The position numbers were made by a program, and so were the translations under genes. A stretch of 64,000 nt of DNA, from contig NC_135214.1 in assembly GCF_052324685.1 (NCBI RefSeq), positions 25,401,765 to 25,465,764 of the forward strand, written 5' to 3'. The notes under the pieces are model-generated. The model was not told where the DNA came from. It saw nothing but the letters and a program-made list of their open reading frames with translations, and searched no databases. This DNA comes from Brachyhypopomus gauderio (Eukaryota; Chordata; Actinopteri; Gymnotiformes; Hypopomidae). How positions within the stretch are numbered: the first letter of the stretch is position 1; each line of letters opens with the position of its first letter. This document shows positions 50,965-61,452 of this stretch, piece by piece.

Positions 50965-53900
50965 TTCATATGTGTTGTCTCTAGTTTCAAATAACTTCTG
51001 TATACTGTTAGGAAGAGAATTTTTTTCTGCCTTATACATTATCTGTGCAATATGTAAATCAACTATATCAAAATTTTAGAGCATGTTTTTTAAGAAACAG
51101 TTTATTGGTTGATTCATACTATCCTGCTTGGTTGATAATTCGCATTGCTTTTTTCTGCAGCATGAAAATTGGATGTGTGTTTGTTTTATATGCATTTCCC
51201 CATATCTCCACACAATAGGTCATGTGTGGAACTATTAAAGAACAGTACAGTATATATAGTGAATTTTGATTTAAAATATGTTTGGTTTTATACAGTATTG
51301 CAACTGTTCTGGCCATTTTAGTTTTTACATTATTTATGTGTGGTTTCCAACATAACTTATTATCTATTATCACCCCCAAAAAAATTTTTTCGTACACTCT
51401 TTCAATTTCAACATCATCTATACTAAGTTTTACCTCAGTTCTAATTTCTCGGTTACCAAATATCATAAACTTTGTTTTAGTTAGATTCAATGATAACTTA
51501 TTAATATCAAACCATCTCTTCATAGTACTTAATTCTCTTCCTACTGTATTCAGAAGCCATTCCAGTTTTTCCCCAGAACAATATAAATGTGTATCAGCAA
51601 ATAATACAGTTTTTAATAGATTTGAGACTTTACAAATGTCATTTACATATAATATGAACAGTTTAGGCCCCAACACTGAACCTTGAGGAATACCACAAGT
51701 AACATTCAATAAGTCAGATTTACTATTCCCTATTTGCACATATTGATATCTATTGCTTAAATAACTTTTGAGCCATAAGTATGCTACCCCTCTCATTCCA
51801 TATCTTTCCAGTTTTTTTAACAATATATCATGATCAATTGTGTCAAATGCTTTTTTTAGGTCTATAAAAACTCCAACTGTATATTCCTTATTGTCTATTG
51901 CTGTAGCTATGTCTTCTACTTGTTGCATTACTGCCATTGAAGTGGACCTATTTTCTCTAAAACCATATTGGTGTTCACTCAATAGGTTGTGCTTTTCTAG
52001 AAATCCATCGAGTCTATGAACAAATAGTTTTTCTAAAATTTTTGAAAACTGAGGTAGAAGAGAAACTGGTCTATAATTAGAAAATTGATGTCTGTCACCA
52101 CTTTTGTAGATAGGAATAATTTTGGCTATTTTATTAGGAAAAATGCCTGTCTGAAGTGACTGATTACAAATATGTGTAAAAGGTTTCACGATGCATTTTA
52201 TAATGTTTTTCACCAATGTCATATCCATATCGTTATAATCAGCAGACTTTTTATTTTTACATTTAATGATTTCAAGTATTTCATTTTCTTCTGTTCCCCT
52301 GATAAAAATGGAGTGAGGGTTTTTAGTAATTATGTCATATGCTATTCCATCCTTTATTTTAGGTTCCACAATCTCCCTTGCTAAATTATATCCTACATTA
52401 GCAGAATAATCATTAAATTCATTTGAAATTTCTTTTGCTTTATTTACAATTGTTTGGTTGTCTTTCACAAAATACTTAGGGTTACTTGTTTTTCCATCAT
52501 TTTTTCTAATTATGCTATTTAGTACTTTCCAAATTCCTTGCATATTACTCCTACACTGCTCTAGTACTTTCTGATAGTAATCCTTCTTGCTAACTCTAAT
52601 AATACTTACTAATTTATTTTTGTACCTCATATTTATATTCAGCTTCTTTTGTTCTTTGCTTTACGAATCTATTATATAATAAGTTTTTCTTTTTACATGC
52701 ATTTGCAATTCCCTTTGTTATCCATGGCTTGCCTTCAAATTTGTTCCTTACTTTGATTTTTTTTAAAGGACAATTTTTTTCATAAAACCCTGTTAGTATG
52801 GACAGAAAAACCCCATATGCCTTATCTGGATCATTATTTTTATATACTTCTGTCCAATCTTGTTTCATTAAGTCCTCCTTGAGAGCTGTAATAGTTTCTG
52901 GAATTCTATGTCTAACTAATTTATAAGTTTTTGGCCTGTGTTCTTTTTTAACTATAAACATGTTCTGAAAGACTGCAAAGACGGGAAGGTGATCACTAAT
53001 ATCTATGATGAACAGTTCACCAATTATTCTATCCTCAATTTTGTTTGTCCATATGTTATCAATTAGCGTTGCAGTGTCTGTAGTTATTCTGGTTGGTTTT
53101 ATAATTACAGGGAATAAACTATTACTATACAGTGTATTGATGAAGTCAGTTGTTTTTTTATATCCCTTTGGATTTAATAAATCAATATTAAAATCCCCAC
53201 ATATAATTTGTACTTTTTTAACTGTTCCAGTATACTCTCTAATCTAGCACTGAATGTATCAAGGCAGGTTCCTGGTGTTCTATATACGCAACTAATTAAT
53301 ATATTTTTTGTTTTTTCTATATTAATTTCTATAGTTACGCACTCCATTATATTATCTATTGCATATGACATATCTGTGACCATATTACATTGTAAGTCTG
53401 TATCAACATAGAGAGCAACTCCTCCTCCTACTTTATTAACCCTGTTAACTGTAAACAGTTCATATCCTTCCAACCCTCCTGCATAGTCTTTATCATGTTC
53501 AAGCCACGTTTCAGTTACTGCAATGACACTAAACTTTTTGAATTTATTCAAATACTCCTTAATTTTAGAAAATTTTTTGTTAAGGCTTCTGCTATTGAAG
53601 TGTATTATAGAAAATGCTCCTTCCATGTTGACCTTACTATTGAACTGTTCACTAGTGTAATACTCACACGAGTTATTGTTGTTGTTGTAGAAGTTGTTTT
53701 CTGGATCAATGTCGTTTCCAAACTCATATTTTGTGTTCTATCTGGTCAGTAGTACTAAAATTCAAAATTTCACCTTTACCATCCTGTCTATTTACATACT
53801 CAACCACACAGTCCTTGTTAATGTGCTCAAACTCTTCCTCATCAATTTCATTGAATGGAAATGAATAATCCTCATTTAGGTTATTCAATGGAAATGAATA

Positions 53901-53992
53901 ATCCTCATTTAGGTCTGTCATTTGTCGTGAATCCAATCTAGTATTAGTCTCCATGTCAAAGTAACTATGTTTTTCTTATCATGACAAGTGTC

Positions 53993-54708
53993 TTATACTT
54001 TTATGTACTGATTTAAATCTTCTAACTCCCTTATCATGATTACCTTTGCTTGTTCTGGTGTTCCGTTTAACCGTATCATTACTTTACAATTCCTTGTCCA
54101 TGTTGATTGTATTTTATTTTGTTTCCTGAGTATGCTTGCTTTTCTGGCTATGTCTGCGTTCTTTTTGGTGAGGTGCTCATTCACATACACCCCTGTCCCC
54201 TTCAGCTTTGTTCCCTGTCTCAGCAACTCAATCTTGTTCTTCCTGTTTGCAAATCGAATTATAATAGCTGGCTTCGTTTTGCTATCTTTTCTGGGGAGAG
54301 AGTGTGACAAGCTACAATGTCTTTACCTTGAATTTTTATGTTCCTTTCCTCAAAGAAGTTTATAACTTGCGTTTCCAGCGTTTGTAATTCCCTTGGCGAG
54401 GCATCCTCTCCATCTTTACTTCCAGCAGTAGTACTGGCGTAAGTTCTGTGCATTGTCTCTAGTCCACTTATAATTAAATCGTCCATTCTTGAGTATTGTT
54501 CGAGGTAGTCAATTCGTCGTTCAAGTCTCTCAATCATTTGATCTTTTTCTTTGATGAGGTTTTTAAGTTGTTTTACTTCCCCTAATAAATCAAGTAGCAT
54601 AACCTGCTGTTTGGCCACTTTACTAAGTTCTTCTGACATGAAGTTCAGGGATTTTCTGATCTCTTCCATTTCTTCCTCAGATACATTGCTAGCTTTCTTT
54701 GGTGGCAT
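53993..54708 (-). pseudogene. LINE ORF1: coiled-coil and RNA-binding-like protein, frameshifted
   Basis: It opens MPPKKASNVSEEEME and runs through a heptad-rich coiled coil (about residues 10-75, ending in RRIDYLEQYSR). The second part, in a shifted frame from about 54300, reads KPAIIIRFANRKNKIELL, typical of the RRM-like region of non-LTR ORF1 proteins. One frameshift near 54290-54310 separates the two. The stop at 53993 lies 39 bp before the presumed ORF2 start at 53954. Confidence 0.8.
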
Positions 54709-54736
54709 TATTGCAATTTAATCTGTTAGCTAGGGC

Positions 54737-55012
54737 TAACCGAGCAGAGTTAGCGGCGGTTGTAGCAGCCCCCAGGCGGGTAGCCGAGCAGAGTTAGCAG
54801 CGGTTTTAGCAGCCCCCAGGCCGGTAGCCGAGCAGAGTTAGCCATGGTTGTAGCAGCCCCCAGGCGGGTAGCCGAGCGGAGTTAGCAGCGGTTTTAGCAG
54901 CCCCCAGGCCAGTAGCCGAGCAGAGTTAGCCGCGGTTGTAGCAGCCCCCAGGCGGGTAGCCGAGCATAGTTAGCAGCGGTTTTAGCAGCCCCCAGGCCGG
55001 TAGCCGAGCAGG
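54737..55012 (-). repeat. 44-bp tandem repeats in the LINE 5' region
   Basis: Six full 44-bp units start at 54737, 54781, 54825, 54869, 54913 and 54957, and a partial unit follows at 55001. Each carries TAGCCGAGCAGAGTTAGC and CAGCCCCCAGG. Alternate units end GGCGGG or GGCCGG/GGCCAG and contain GTTGTAG or GTTTTAG, so the true period is an 88-bp dimer. The position just before ORF1 suggests promoter-like monomers, as known for some LINEs. Confidence 0.88.
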
Positions 55013-55152
55013 CAGCACTTCTAGTAAGCATACGTAGCATTATTCTACTGCCTGTCTATTCATGGTTTGATCTGGACTGTTTGCACTGCTCTTTTGGATT
55101 TGCCCCTTTGTACTGTTGCTTGGCTCTTGCGGTTTATTGGGATTACTGACCA

Positions 55153-55274
55153 GGGGGGTATTCCAAGTGATAAAACCGGGTGTTTACAGAAACTCGAGGT
55201 TTTCCGTTCCAGAAACCAAGCTTAAAGAGAACCTGAGTCAGTTACTATAGCAACTTAAGCTCTGAAGCTAACCT
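55153..55274. repeat. GGGGGTATTCCA repeat fragment between LINE 5' end and exon 3
   Basis: It begins AGGGGGGTATTCCA and ends CTGAAGCTAACCT. It aligns with 2432-2540 in the left flank through shared blocks GGTTTTCC, TTCCAGAAACC and GAGAACCTGAGTCAG. This is a dispersed teleost DNA repeat. It is directly attached to the exon at 55275, so it forms the right border of the insertion in copy 9. Confidence 0.7.
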
Positions 55275-56089
55275 GCCAGAGGAACCTGGCAGCTGGGCTT
55301 GGGTTACATGTCCAGGGACTTGCTGGCCACTTTGGAACACAGACTGGTAAATCCCAGCAGAGCCACTTGCAGTCTCAGATCCTGGCAAAACCATTTGATC
55401 ACTGGAACCACAACTTGACTGTACAACCTGAGTCCAACTGGGGTCCGAGACTTGCTGAGGCAGCACAGATCTACTTTGCATGCCTGCAACACTGGGAGCA
55501 GAGCCTGCGGTCTTGGTCACATAAGGAAGGTCGTGGACTCCTTGGTGTTGAGCCACAGAACCAGACACCGTTGCACCATACAAGGACAGTGGCACCCTTT
55601 TATTCCTCACTTGAAGGGGAAGGAATAAAGAAATTGCTTATTTTCTTGGATGTGGACAAAGTAACAGTATCTGTGGTTTGGTGTGATCAATTTCTTACCT
55701 ACAAGCCCATCTGCAGTCCTCAACAGAAACACAGCAGTGAGGAGTAACCAAAGCCTACAAGACAACAGAGCATTTAAACATAGGAAACATGCTGTCTTAA
55801 AAACAGACACAGAGATACCACATCATGGTCTCATTATAGAACTACCTTCTGCACCACCACATCATGCCTCCAGACAAGAAAAACAAAAAAAGAAGCCCAA
55901 CTCCAAGCTTCATGCACCAACCCGTTCTCTATGAGATGCACAGACAAACACAGCACCCTTGCCTACCTGCATTCCTTTTAATCCTCTCAGTAAAGTAACC
56001 TGAAAGGAATCACCTGTTCAAACACTTTTCACCTGTTGTGCAGCTAATTAAAAAAACCAAGCAGTGACTAATGAGTGAACGATACTTGG

Positions 56090-56096
56090 CTTTATA
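56090..56096 (-). promoter_or_regulatory. TATA box of the edge copy 9
   Basis: This reads TATAAAG on the minus strand, about 120 nt before the start codon at 55972. Copies 1-8 have CATAAAG at the corresponding place. Confidence 0.5.
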
Positions 56097-56099
56097 AAG

Positions 56100-58423
56100 A
56101 CAGTACTGCTGCAGTAGTACCAGAAACTGCATTTATTGATCCGACCTTAATGTTCTTTTCCTCTCATTTGCTTGTTTGTCACATGGGTGGAATTGACGGC
56201 CTGTTCCTCTGTTCTCCCCTTCGTGTGTTGAATATTTTAATCAAACACATATCATTTTCTCACTTTATGTTTGGTACAGTTTATTTACAAATGCTTTTGG
56301 GCCATTGATAATCCTTTAGATGTAGGCAGAATAGTTGTGAGGATCACAAATGATATTTCAGACACCGAATTATGATTCAAATGAAAACATGAATTAAGAA
56401 ATAAATCTCAAAATTTCATGACACTTCATATAATCCTTTGGTTTGCTTTTACATGATGACGTACATCAGCTTTATCTGCAAAAGCAGTGTCACTGAGCAT
56501 TCACTACAACTAATGGAAGTTCATATTACATTATTTTATCCCCGAATTTCCACTCACTGAGAGTTTTTGGAGATCAGCGAGCAAAGGCCCAGATCCCCAG
56601 AGGCAAATTCGCTTTCACTCACTGTGTGTGTAAATCGCTCAAAGATATCATCAGTGAGACTTGCCATTGTCCCGCAGACACCCGAAAATGATCAACTGGC
56701 TAAATATCTGGAAAGGTAAAATCAGTCCAAATCTTGTAGTGTAAAATGTACTGGAATACTATTAAAATTGGCAGTGATTGTGGTAATGAGCTACAGCCAA
56801 TGAGAGCACAAGACACAGACTAGGGTTCCTGTTAGGGTTAGGTTAACACAGGCAAATCCAAGGGAGGAGTTGTACAACAGCAGTCACGAGTTCACCAAAG
56901 TTTCCCACGATCTACTTGTTGTTTTCAACTACAGCACACACAGCTTTGATTCCTCAATTCTTGTTGATGTACATTTTGGAGATAATTTACATTGTTTGAA
57001 TGGTATGGTGCTATTCCATGTCACTTCTGTCAGGTGTTCACATGACAAACTGTAGCTTGGAGACCAGACAGATTCATCAGTCCTCTTGGTGAAAGAGCTT
57101 GAAATGTGTGATTGTTTGTTACCAATCAGTCATGTAATGAATGTATCCCATTTTGTGTTTGTTTCAACCAAATAAGTTTCTCCGATTTGTTCCATATGAC
57201 CTAAGAACTTGTGCGGAAGTAACGGTTCTCCTGTAACCCTCTGAGTAAGAGCTGCTCAACGAGATTAAAACCACCTGTATGCAAACCACAACTTCAACAT
57301 TTCAGAATACAGGTCAGCAAGTTGAGCAGTTTGAATGGTACACCAAACTGATTACTTGGAAAGTCACATTGTTTGTCTGTAGCCAGGGCCAGCCCAAGCC
57401 TTTATGGGGCCCTAAGCAGAATTTCATTTGGGGCCCCACATACAACCTCCTCAGCTCCAAATTCTTATGTAATAGGCTCATGGTGATATCTTGGTGCTCT
57501 TGGTTGCCTCCTGGTGGCGTGGGGGCCCTGAGCAGCCACATAATTCGAGTCTGCCTTGGGCCAGCTCTGTCTGTGGCATAACGCACCTCTTCCTGCTCAC
57601 TGCAGAATGAGTTAACTGGCAACATTAACTAGAGCACCACCAGCAAGAATGTCTACGGTATGCCCTCCTTTTTTATAAACCAATCACTGGAAAGACTCAT
57701 GTCATCCCTGTAATCCAGAACTTCAAAGTATGAAAAAGATCGCAGAAATACACTGACATTTAGAGAGGACAAATATTAGGGTCTTTGGATAGAGACATTT
57801 AATGCAGTTAGCTTTCATCTCAGCATTTAATTTTGTCCATGGATTTGTGTTTGAAACCAAAAGGTCTCATTCGTTATGAAGTGTTTGAACTCAACTGAAT
57901 ACATAAAATATATAATTGACATCATGTAGATTATGTTGTCAAATGAATGAACAGCTTTACAGTAAGACCCCAACATTCACAGGGGTTAAGCTCCACACCA
58001 TGAGTTTTGAAAACGTGTGCATTTTGGACAGACAACTAAGGCCTATAAAGACCCGTCTTCATATGTTAAACCCCAACACACTTCAGGTTACTTAAAAAAT
58101 GTTAACTTGCATTAGTCTTTAAAATCATACAGGTAAAATGCAAGACAGTAGTGTACAGTAAGCTTACATACACGTATACTGTCTGTCATCTTGTTCCCTC
58201 TCCCATCTTCTACGAGACGCTGAATGCTATGCCATTTTCTTTGTGTATGATAAAATTAGGGAACACTCATACATGCTTATGATGCACCAGCCACCATTTT
58301 CTTTACCAATAAGGCATTGTCTACAGTAAAAATCCATTCTCATATTAAGTTCTAAATGCCCATTAACAGACCTCCTTGCTGTTAGCAGACCAAGTTACCA
58401 TTTGCTGATACACTTTGTATCCA
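56100..58423. other. Diverged spacer of unit 9
   Basis: It is homologous to the other spacers but carries many more differences: a missing stretch of about 25 bp near 56318, an added segment near 57505-57524 and scattered substitutions. It ends abruptly at TTTGTATCCAC, about 185 bp short of the unit border, against the LTR element. Confidence 0.85.
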
Positions 58424-58576
58424 CTGTTATGTCTTTAAAAGCCATTACGTCATCTAGGGTTAAGGGTCACAGATTAGCGGGAAGTCCATCTTGTCTTGTG
58501 CAGTGTGTGTGAATAAACAAGCGTGGACGAGCCGTACGACTCTGTGTGGTTTCATATATAATATTTGGCGACGAGG

Positions 58577-59911
58577 ATGGAGCTTTCGCTTCCGCCACCA
58601 GCCCAATTTCTCGCACTACCAGGCGAGCCCCCGGTACCATGGATTCGGTGGCTGGAATCATTTGAGACATACCTTGCAGCCCTCGGACTTAGCGGAGCTA
58701 GCGACGCGCACCGTAAAGCCATTTTGATTCACTTTTTAGGCACCGAAGGCCAGCGCCTATTCAGAACACTGGGACAAGCGGAGAAGTATAAGGACACTAC
58801 AACATTACTCGAAGCACATTTCGCAGCTCCACAGACGGTAATCCTGCGCAGAATCGTCTTTCAGCAGCGCAGACAGAATGCGGGTGAGTCCATTCAGCAT
58901 TATGTAGCCGATCTCCGCAGCTTAGCGTCGTTGTGCAAATTCGGAACCATGGAAGAGGAAATGATCAGAGATCAGCTTACGGAACATGCAACGCACTCTA
59001 AAATACGAGAGAAGTTAGTAATGTCCCCATATGACCTAACACTTAGCCAGGCTTTGGAAATTGCACTGCAAATTGAAACAGCTACTGAGCTATCCAGCAA
59101 ATTGTCTCATAGCACCACTCCACAGCTCGCTTTCGCTCAGCATGTAAACGAACCCGAGCGCCCACCTAGCCCTGCATCCTTTGATATCGACATGGGTGTA
59201 CACTCTATGAGCCGCATGCGTGGCCAATCGCGCCATACTTGTGGTGACTGTGGCTCTTCTTCGCATGCTAGTAAAGCCGCAGTGTGCCCTGCTAGGGGCC
59301 AAGTGTGTCAGCGCTGTGGGAAGAGCAACCATTTTGCCAGGGTCTGCCGCTCCGTACCGCCTACGGGTGCATCGCGGGCTGGCTCACGGCCTGCCGGAAC
59401 TGGCACTACTGACCCTACCCCCATACACTCTGTCAGCTCTGCCCAGGTACCGTTCAAGACGTGCACAGTGGAACTAGATGGGGTCTGTGTGCCATTGCTA
59501 GTAGACATGGGGGCAGCCGTATCTCTTCTCAACTGGTCCACTGTTAAGCATTTCCTGCCCCACAAAACGCTGAAGACGCCATCTGCAGTGCTGCATAGCT
59601 ATGGCAATACACTGATCGACTTAGTTGGCTCCTTGAGCTGTGCAGTGCGCCACGGAAACAAATGCGTCCCAACATTCACTTTCCAGGTGGCACAGCATGG
59701 TGCTAATCTTATGGAGTTAGATCTAATCACAAGCCTGGGTTTCAGGTTCCTGGACAACTGGGGCAGCAATCCTTCAGGTCAGCTCACCATGGGAGCAGCG
59801 GTGGCCTCAGCTGTTTTCGGGCCTGGGCTGTATTTTCAGACTTTACACACCAACCACTCCTGCGCTCCGACGTGCACCCAGTCATACAGCCTCTTCGCCG
59901 CATTCCCCTAG
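58577..59911 (+). pseudogene. Gypsy fossil: gag and protease region
   Basis: A capsid-like region is followed by two CCHC-like zinc-knuckle stretches (around 59240-59350) and a retropepsin-like region (around 59440-59700). This order is standard for Metaviridae (Gypsy) elements. It is treated as part of the fossil, not as a host gene. Confidence 0.8.
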
Positions 59912-59987
59912 CTTTACGTGAGGATGTCAAAGGAGAGCTGATTAAGTTGTTAGAAGCAGGCGTTATCGAACCAGTCAATGCTTCCCC

Positions 59988-61241
59988 ATGGATCTCAAAC
60001 CTGGTGATCGCAAAAAAGAAATCGGGAGGTTTGCGTGTGTATGTGTGGACCTGAGAGCCGTGAACAAGGCTGTGGTCCCAGACAAATACCCATTGCCTAC
60101 GGCGGAAGAGCTGACATGCCAGTTTTACGGCTCAAAAGTATTCACCAAGCTGGATCTCCGCCAGGGCTACCTGCAGGTTCCTCTGCACACAGATAGTCGC
60201 AACCTCACTGCATTCGTCACACACACAGGTGTTTTTTGCTACACGAGGGTACCGTTTGGTCTTTGCTCTGCCCCTAGCTGTTTCCAGAAAATAATGTCAA
60301 CTATTTTTTCCGGCATTCCTGGAGTAGTTGTTTTCCTGGATGACATTGTAGTACATGGACCAACGTACACCATCCACAATCAACGCCTCGCGCAAGTGCT
60401 GGACACTCTGGCCTCCCATAACTTGATGCTGAATGGGGAGAAATGCATTTTTTCAGCATCTGAAGTAGAGTTTGTGGGCTTTCGTCTGACTGCAGGTGGG
60501 CTTAATCCAATACATTTGAATGTGGAAGCCATCCAACAGTTGCCCATGCCATCCAGCCCCGCTCACCTTGCCTCTTTCCTGGGCATGACAGCATATTACC
60601 TACGGTTCCTCCCACAGTACTCAGCCACCACTGCCCCTCTCAGTCAGCTCCATAAGAAGGATGCCCCATGGGCCTGGACTCCACCCTGTGTAGATGCCAT
60701 CACACAGCTGAAGGCCCAACTCATTGCACCACCTGTCTTGGCTTACTTTGACCCATCCAGTCCGACATTCCTCACCTGTGAAGCCTCGAACTTTGCAGTC
60801 GGGGCTGTGCTGTCTCAGCTCCCGGACAACACAGAGCGACCCATTTCTTTTGCTTCACGGGCCCTTAATCCGGCGGAGCAGAAGTATTCAGTGGGAGAAG
60901 GAGAGGCCCTGGCATGTGTCTGGGCATGCGAGCGGTGGCATGTGTATCTGTATGGCCATTCATTTACACTACGGACGGACCACCAAGCACTCACGGCATT
61001 ACTGGCAACTTCAGGATCCGGGCATAGACCCCTGCGCATACACCGCTGGTATGAACGGCTCCACCAATATAACTTCAGCCTGCAGTATACACCAGGGCGA
61101 GAAAATGTGGTGGCGGACTTACTGTCACGCTCCGCACACCTCTCCACTTCGCATCTCTCAGTCACAGACCTACAGAATGACTGTACTGACCAGTCTGATT
61201 CTGATTCTAAGGGTGAGCCTACTGCCCTGCGTTTACCCTAA
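59988..61241 (+). pseudogene. Gypsy fossil: reverse transcriptase and RNase H region
   Basis: Reverse transcriptase signatures include KLDLRQGY (about 60150) and VFLDDIVVHG (about 60330). RNase H-type features follow (YSVGEGEALACVWA, then LRTDHQAL) to about 61110. The order is typical of Gypsy pol. Confidence 0.85.
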
Positions 61242-61245
61242 ATGC

Positions 61246-61450
61246 CCTTACCCTATAAAACACTACACTATAAAAATGGGCACATGATTAGTCAGCATGA
61301 AAAGAGACACGGCTTACTGTTGCTAAAAACACAACTCGGCATGACGTCGCCTTTATGACTGCCAGCTAATGTTAAGTGAATACTGCAGCACGTCATGAAC
61401 ATAATTAGGTTAGTTAGCTAAGATATCTAACCTAACTAGCGCTTACTGAC
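61246..61450. other. Short flank, nothing recognised
   Basis: No gene, terminal repeat or array sequence is seen. The missing end of array unit 9 does not resume here. Confidence 0.5.
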
Positions 61451-61452
61451 TG

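Larger units (their letters stand above)
50091..53954 (-). pseudogene. LINE ORF2: endonuclease and reverse transcriptase, degraded
   Basis: Endonuclease signatures in order are HFNSRSLN (about 53600), TETWL (about 53505), YRTPGT (about 53275), GDFN (about 53195) and SDHLPV (about 53005). RT signatures in the longest frame (52630-51119) include FIDLKKAFDTIDH, GIPQGSVLGP and a catalytic site reading FADTHLYCSG at about 51575-51605, where FADDTNLYCSG is usual. The second catalytic Asp appears lost in frame. Frames shift near 53735, 53195, 52620 and 51120. A tail matching the usual C-terminal RGVNxWN...FK motif lies at about 50220-50091, beyond the hAT insertion. The element is not active as it stands. 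A near-perfect tandem duplication (NEDYSFP twice) sits near the N-terminus, about 53850-53912. Confidence 0.87.
49807..55150 (-). mobile_element. LINE of CR1/L2-like type, nested in copy 9
   Basis: Read on the minus strand, it has a tandem-repeat 5' region (55012-54737), ORF1 (54708-53993), ORF2 with endonuclease and reverse transcriptase (53954-50091) and a 3' UTR. The end is marked by AATAAAAC and a short A-rich tail against the exon at 49807. No clear target-site duplication was found. Both ORFs are interrupted by frameshifts and by a hAT-derived insertion near the end of ORF2. The assignment rests on an apurinic-type endonuclease plus RT without a visible RNase H. The exact clade is less certain. 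Confidence 0.85.
47938..55972 (-). pseudogene. Copy 9: same gene, exon 3 split by a 5.47-kb transposon insertion
   Basis: Exon 1 (55972-55967), exon 2 (55795-55699) and the first 112 or so residues of exon 3 (55609-55275) are present. The remaining 620 or so residues continue at 49806-47938. The break falls at the Gly-Asn pair at residues 146-147. Sequence between 49807 and 55274 is a LINE plus other repeats. Both halves are otherwise open, so the gene was probably intact when hit. It has L17, G426, V651 and Q699; Q699 is shared only with copy 1 at the opposite edge. As it stands it cannot give the full protein unless the insert is spliced out, for which I see no good signals. Confidence 0.88.
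4816..58423 (-). repeat. Tandem array of nine ~5.37-kb gene-bearing units
   Basis: Long-exon stop codons fall at 4982, 10349, 15717, 21087, 26454, 31822, 37189, 42571 and 47938. The spacings are 5367, 5368, 5370, 5367, 5368, 5367, 5382 and 5367 bp. Units 1-8 are nearly identical through coding, intron and spacer sequence alike. Unit 9 is split by a transposon insertion at 49807-55274. The array starts where unit homology begins (about 4816-4824) and stops abruptly at 58423 against an LTR element. The 5382 interval comes from a local 15-bp duplication near 42421 in the 3' flank of copy 8. Homogeneity of spacer and exon together implies recent unequal exchange or ongoing gene conversion. Assembly of such an array may misstate the copy number. 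Confidence 0.97.
58424..61245 (+). mobile_element. Gypsy-type LTR retroelement fossil, broken
   Basis: A TG-starting LTR-like leader (58424 to about 58563) is followed by TTTGGCGACGAGGATGG, the type of junction common in fish Gypsy elements. After it come gag, protease, reverse transcriptase and RNase H regions in that order. Integrase and a second LTR are not recognised in the window. The element looks broken, with roughly two to four breaks. It sits exactly at the right end of the gene array. The still readable domains suggest a fairly young to middle-aged fossil. Confidence 0.85.

Noticed and set aside
51282-51686. Plus-strand frames across the LINE
   Set aside because: Antisense to the reverse transcriptase and without any domain.
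4816-58423. CRISPR array or centromeric satellite as an explanation for the repeats
   Set aside because: The unit is 5.37 kb with a spliced gene and conserved reading frame. There are no short repeat-spacer patterns, and it is far longer than typical centromeric monomers.
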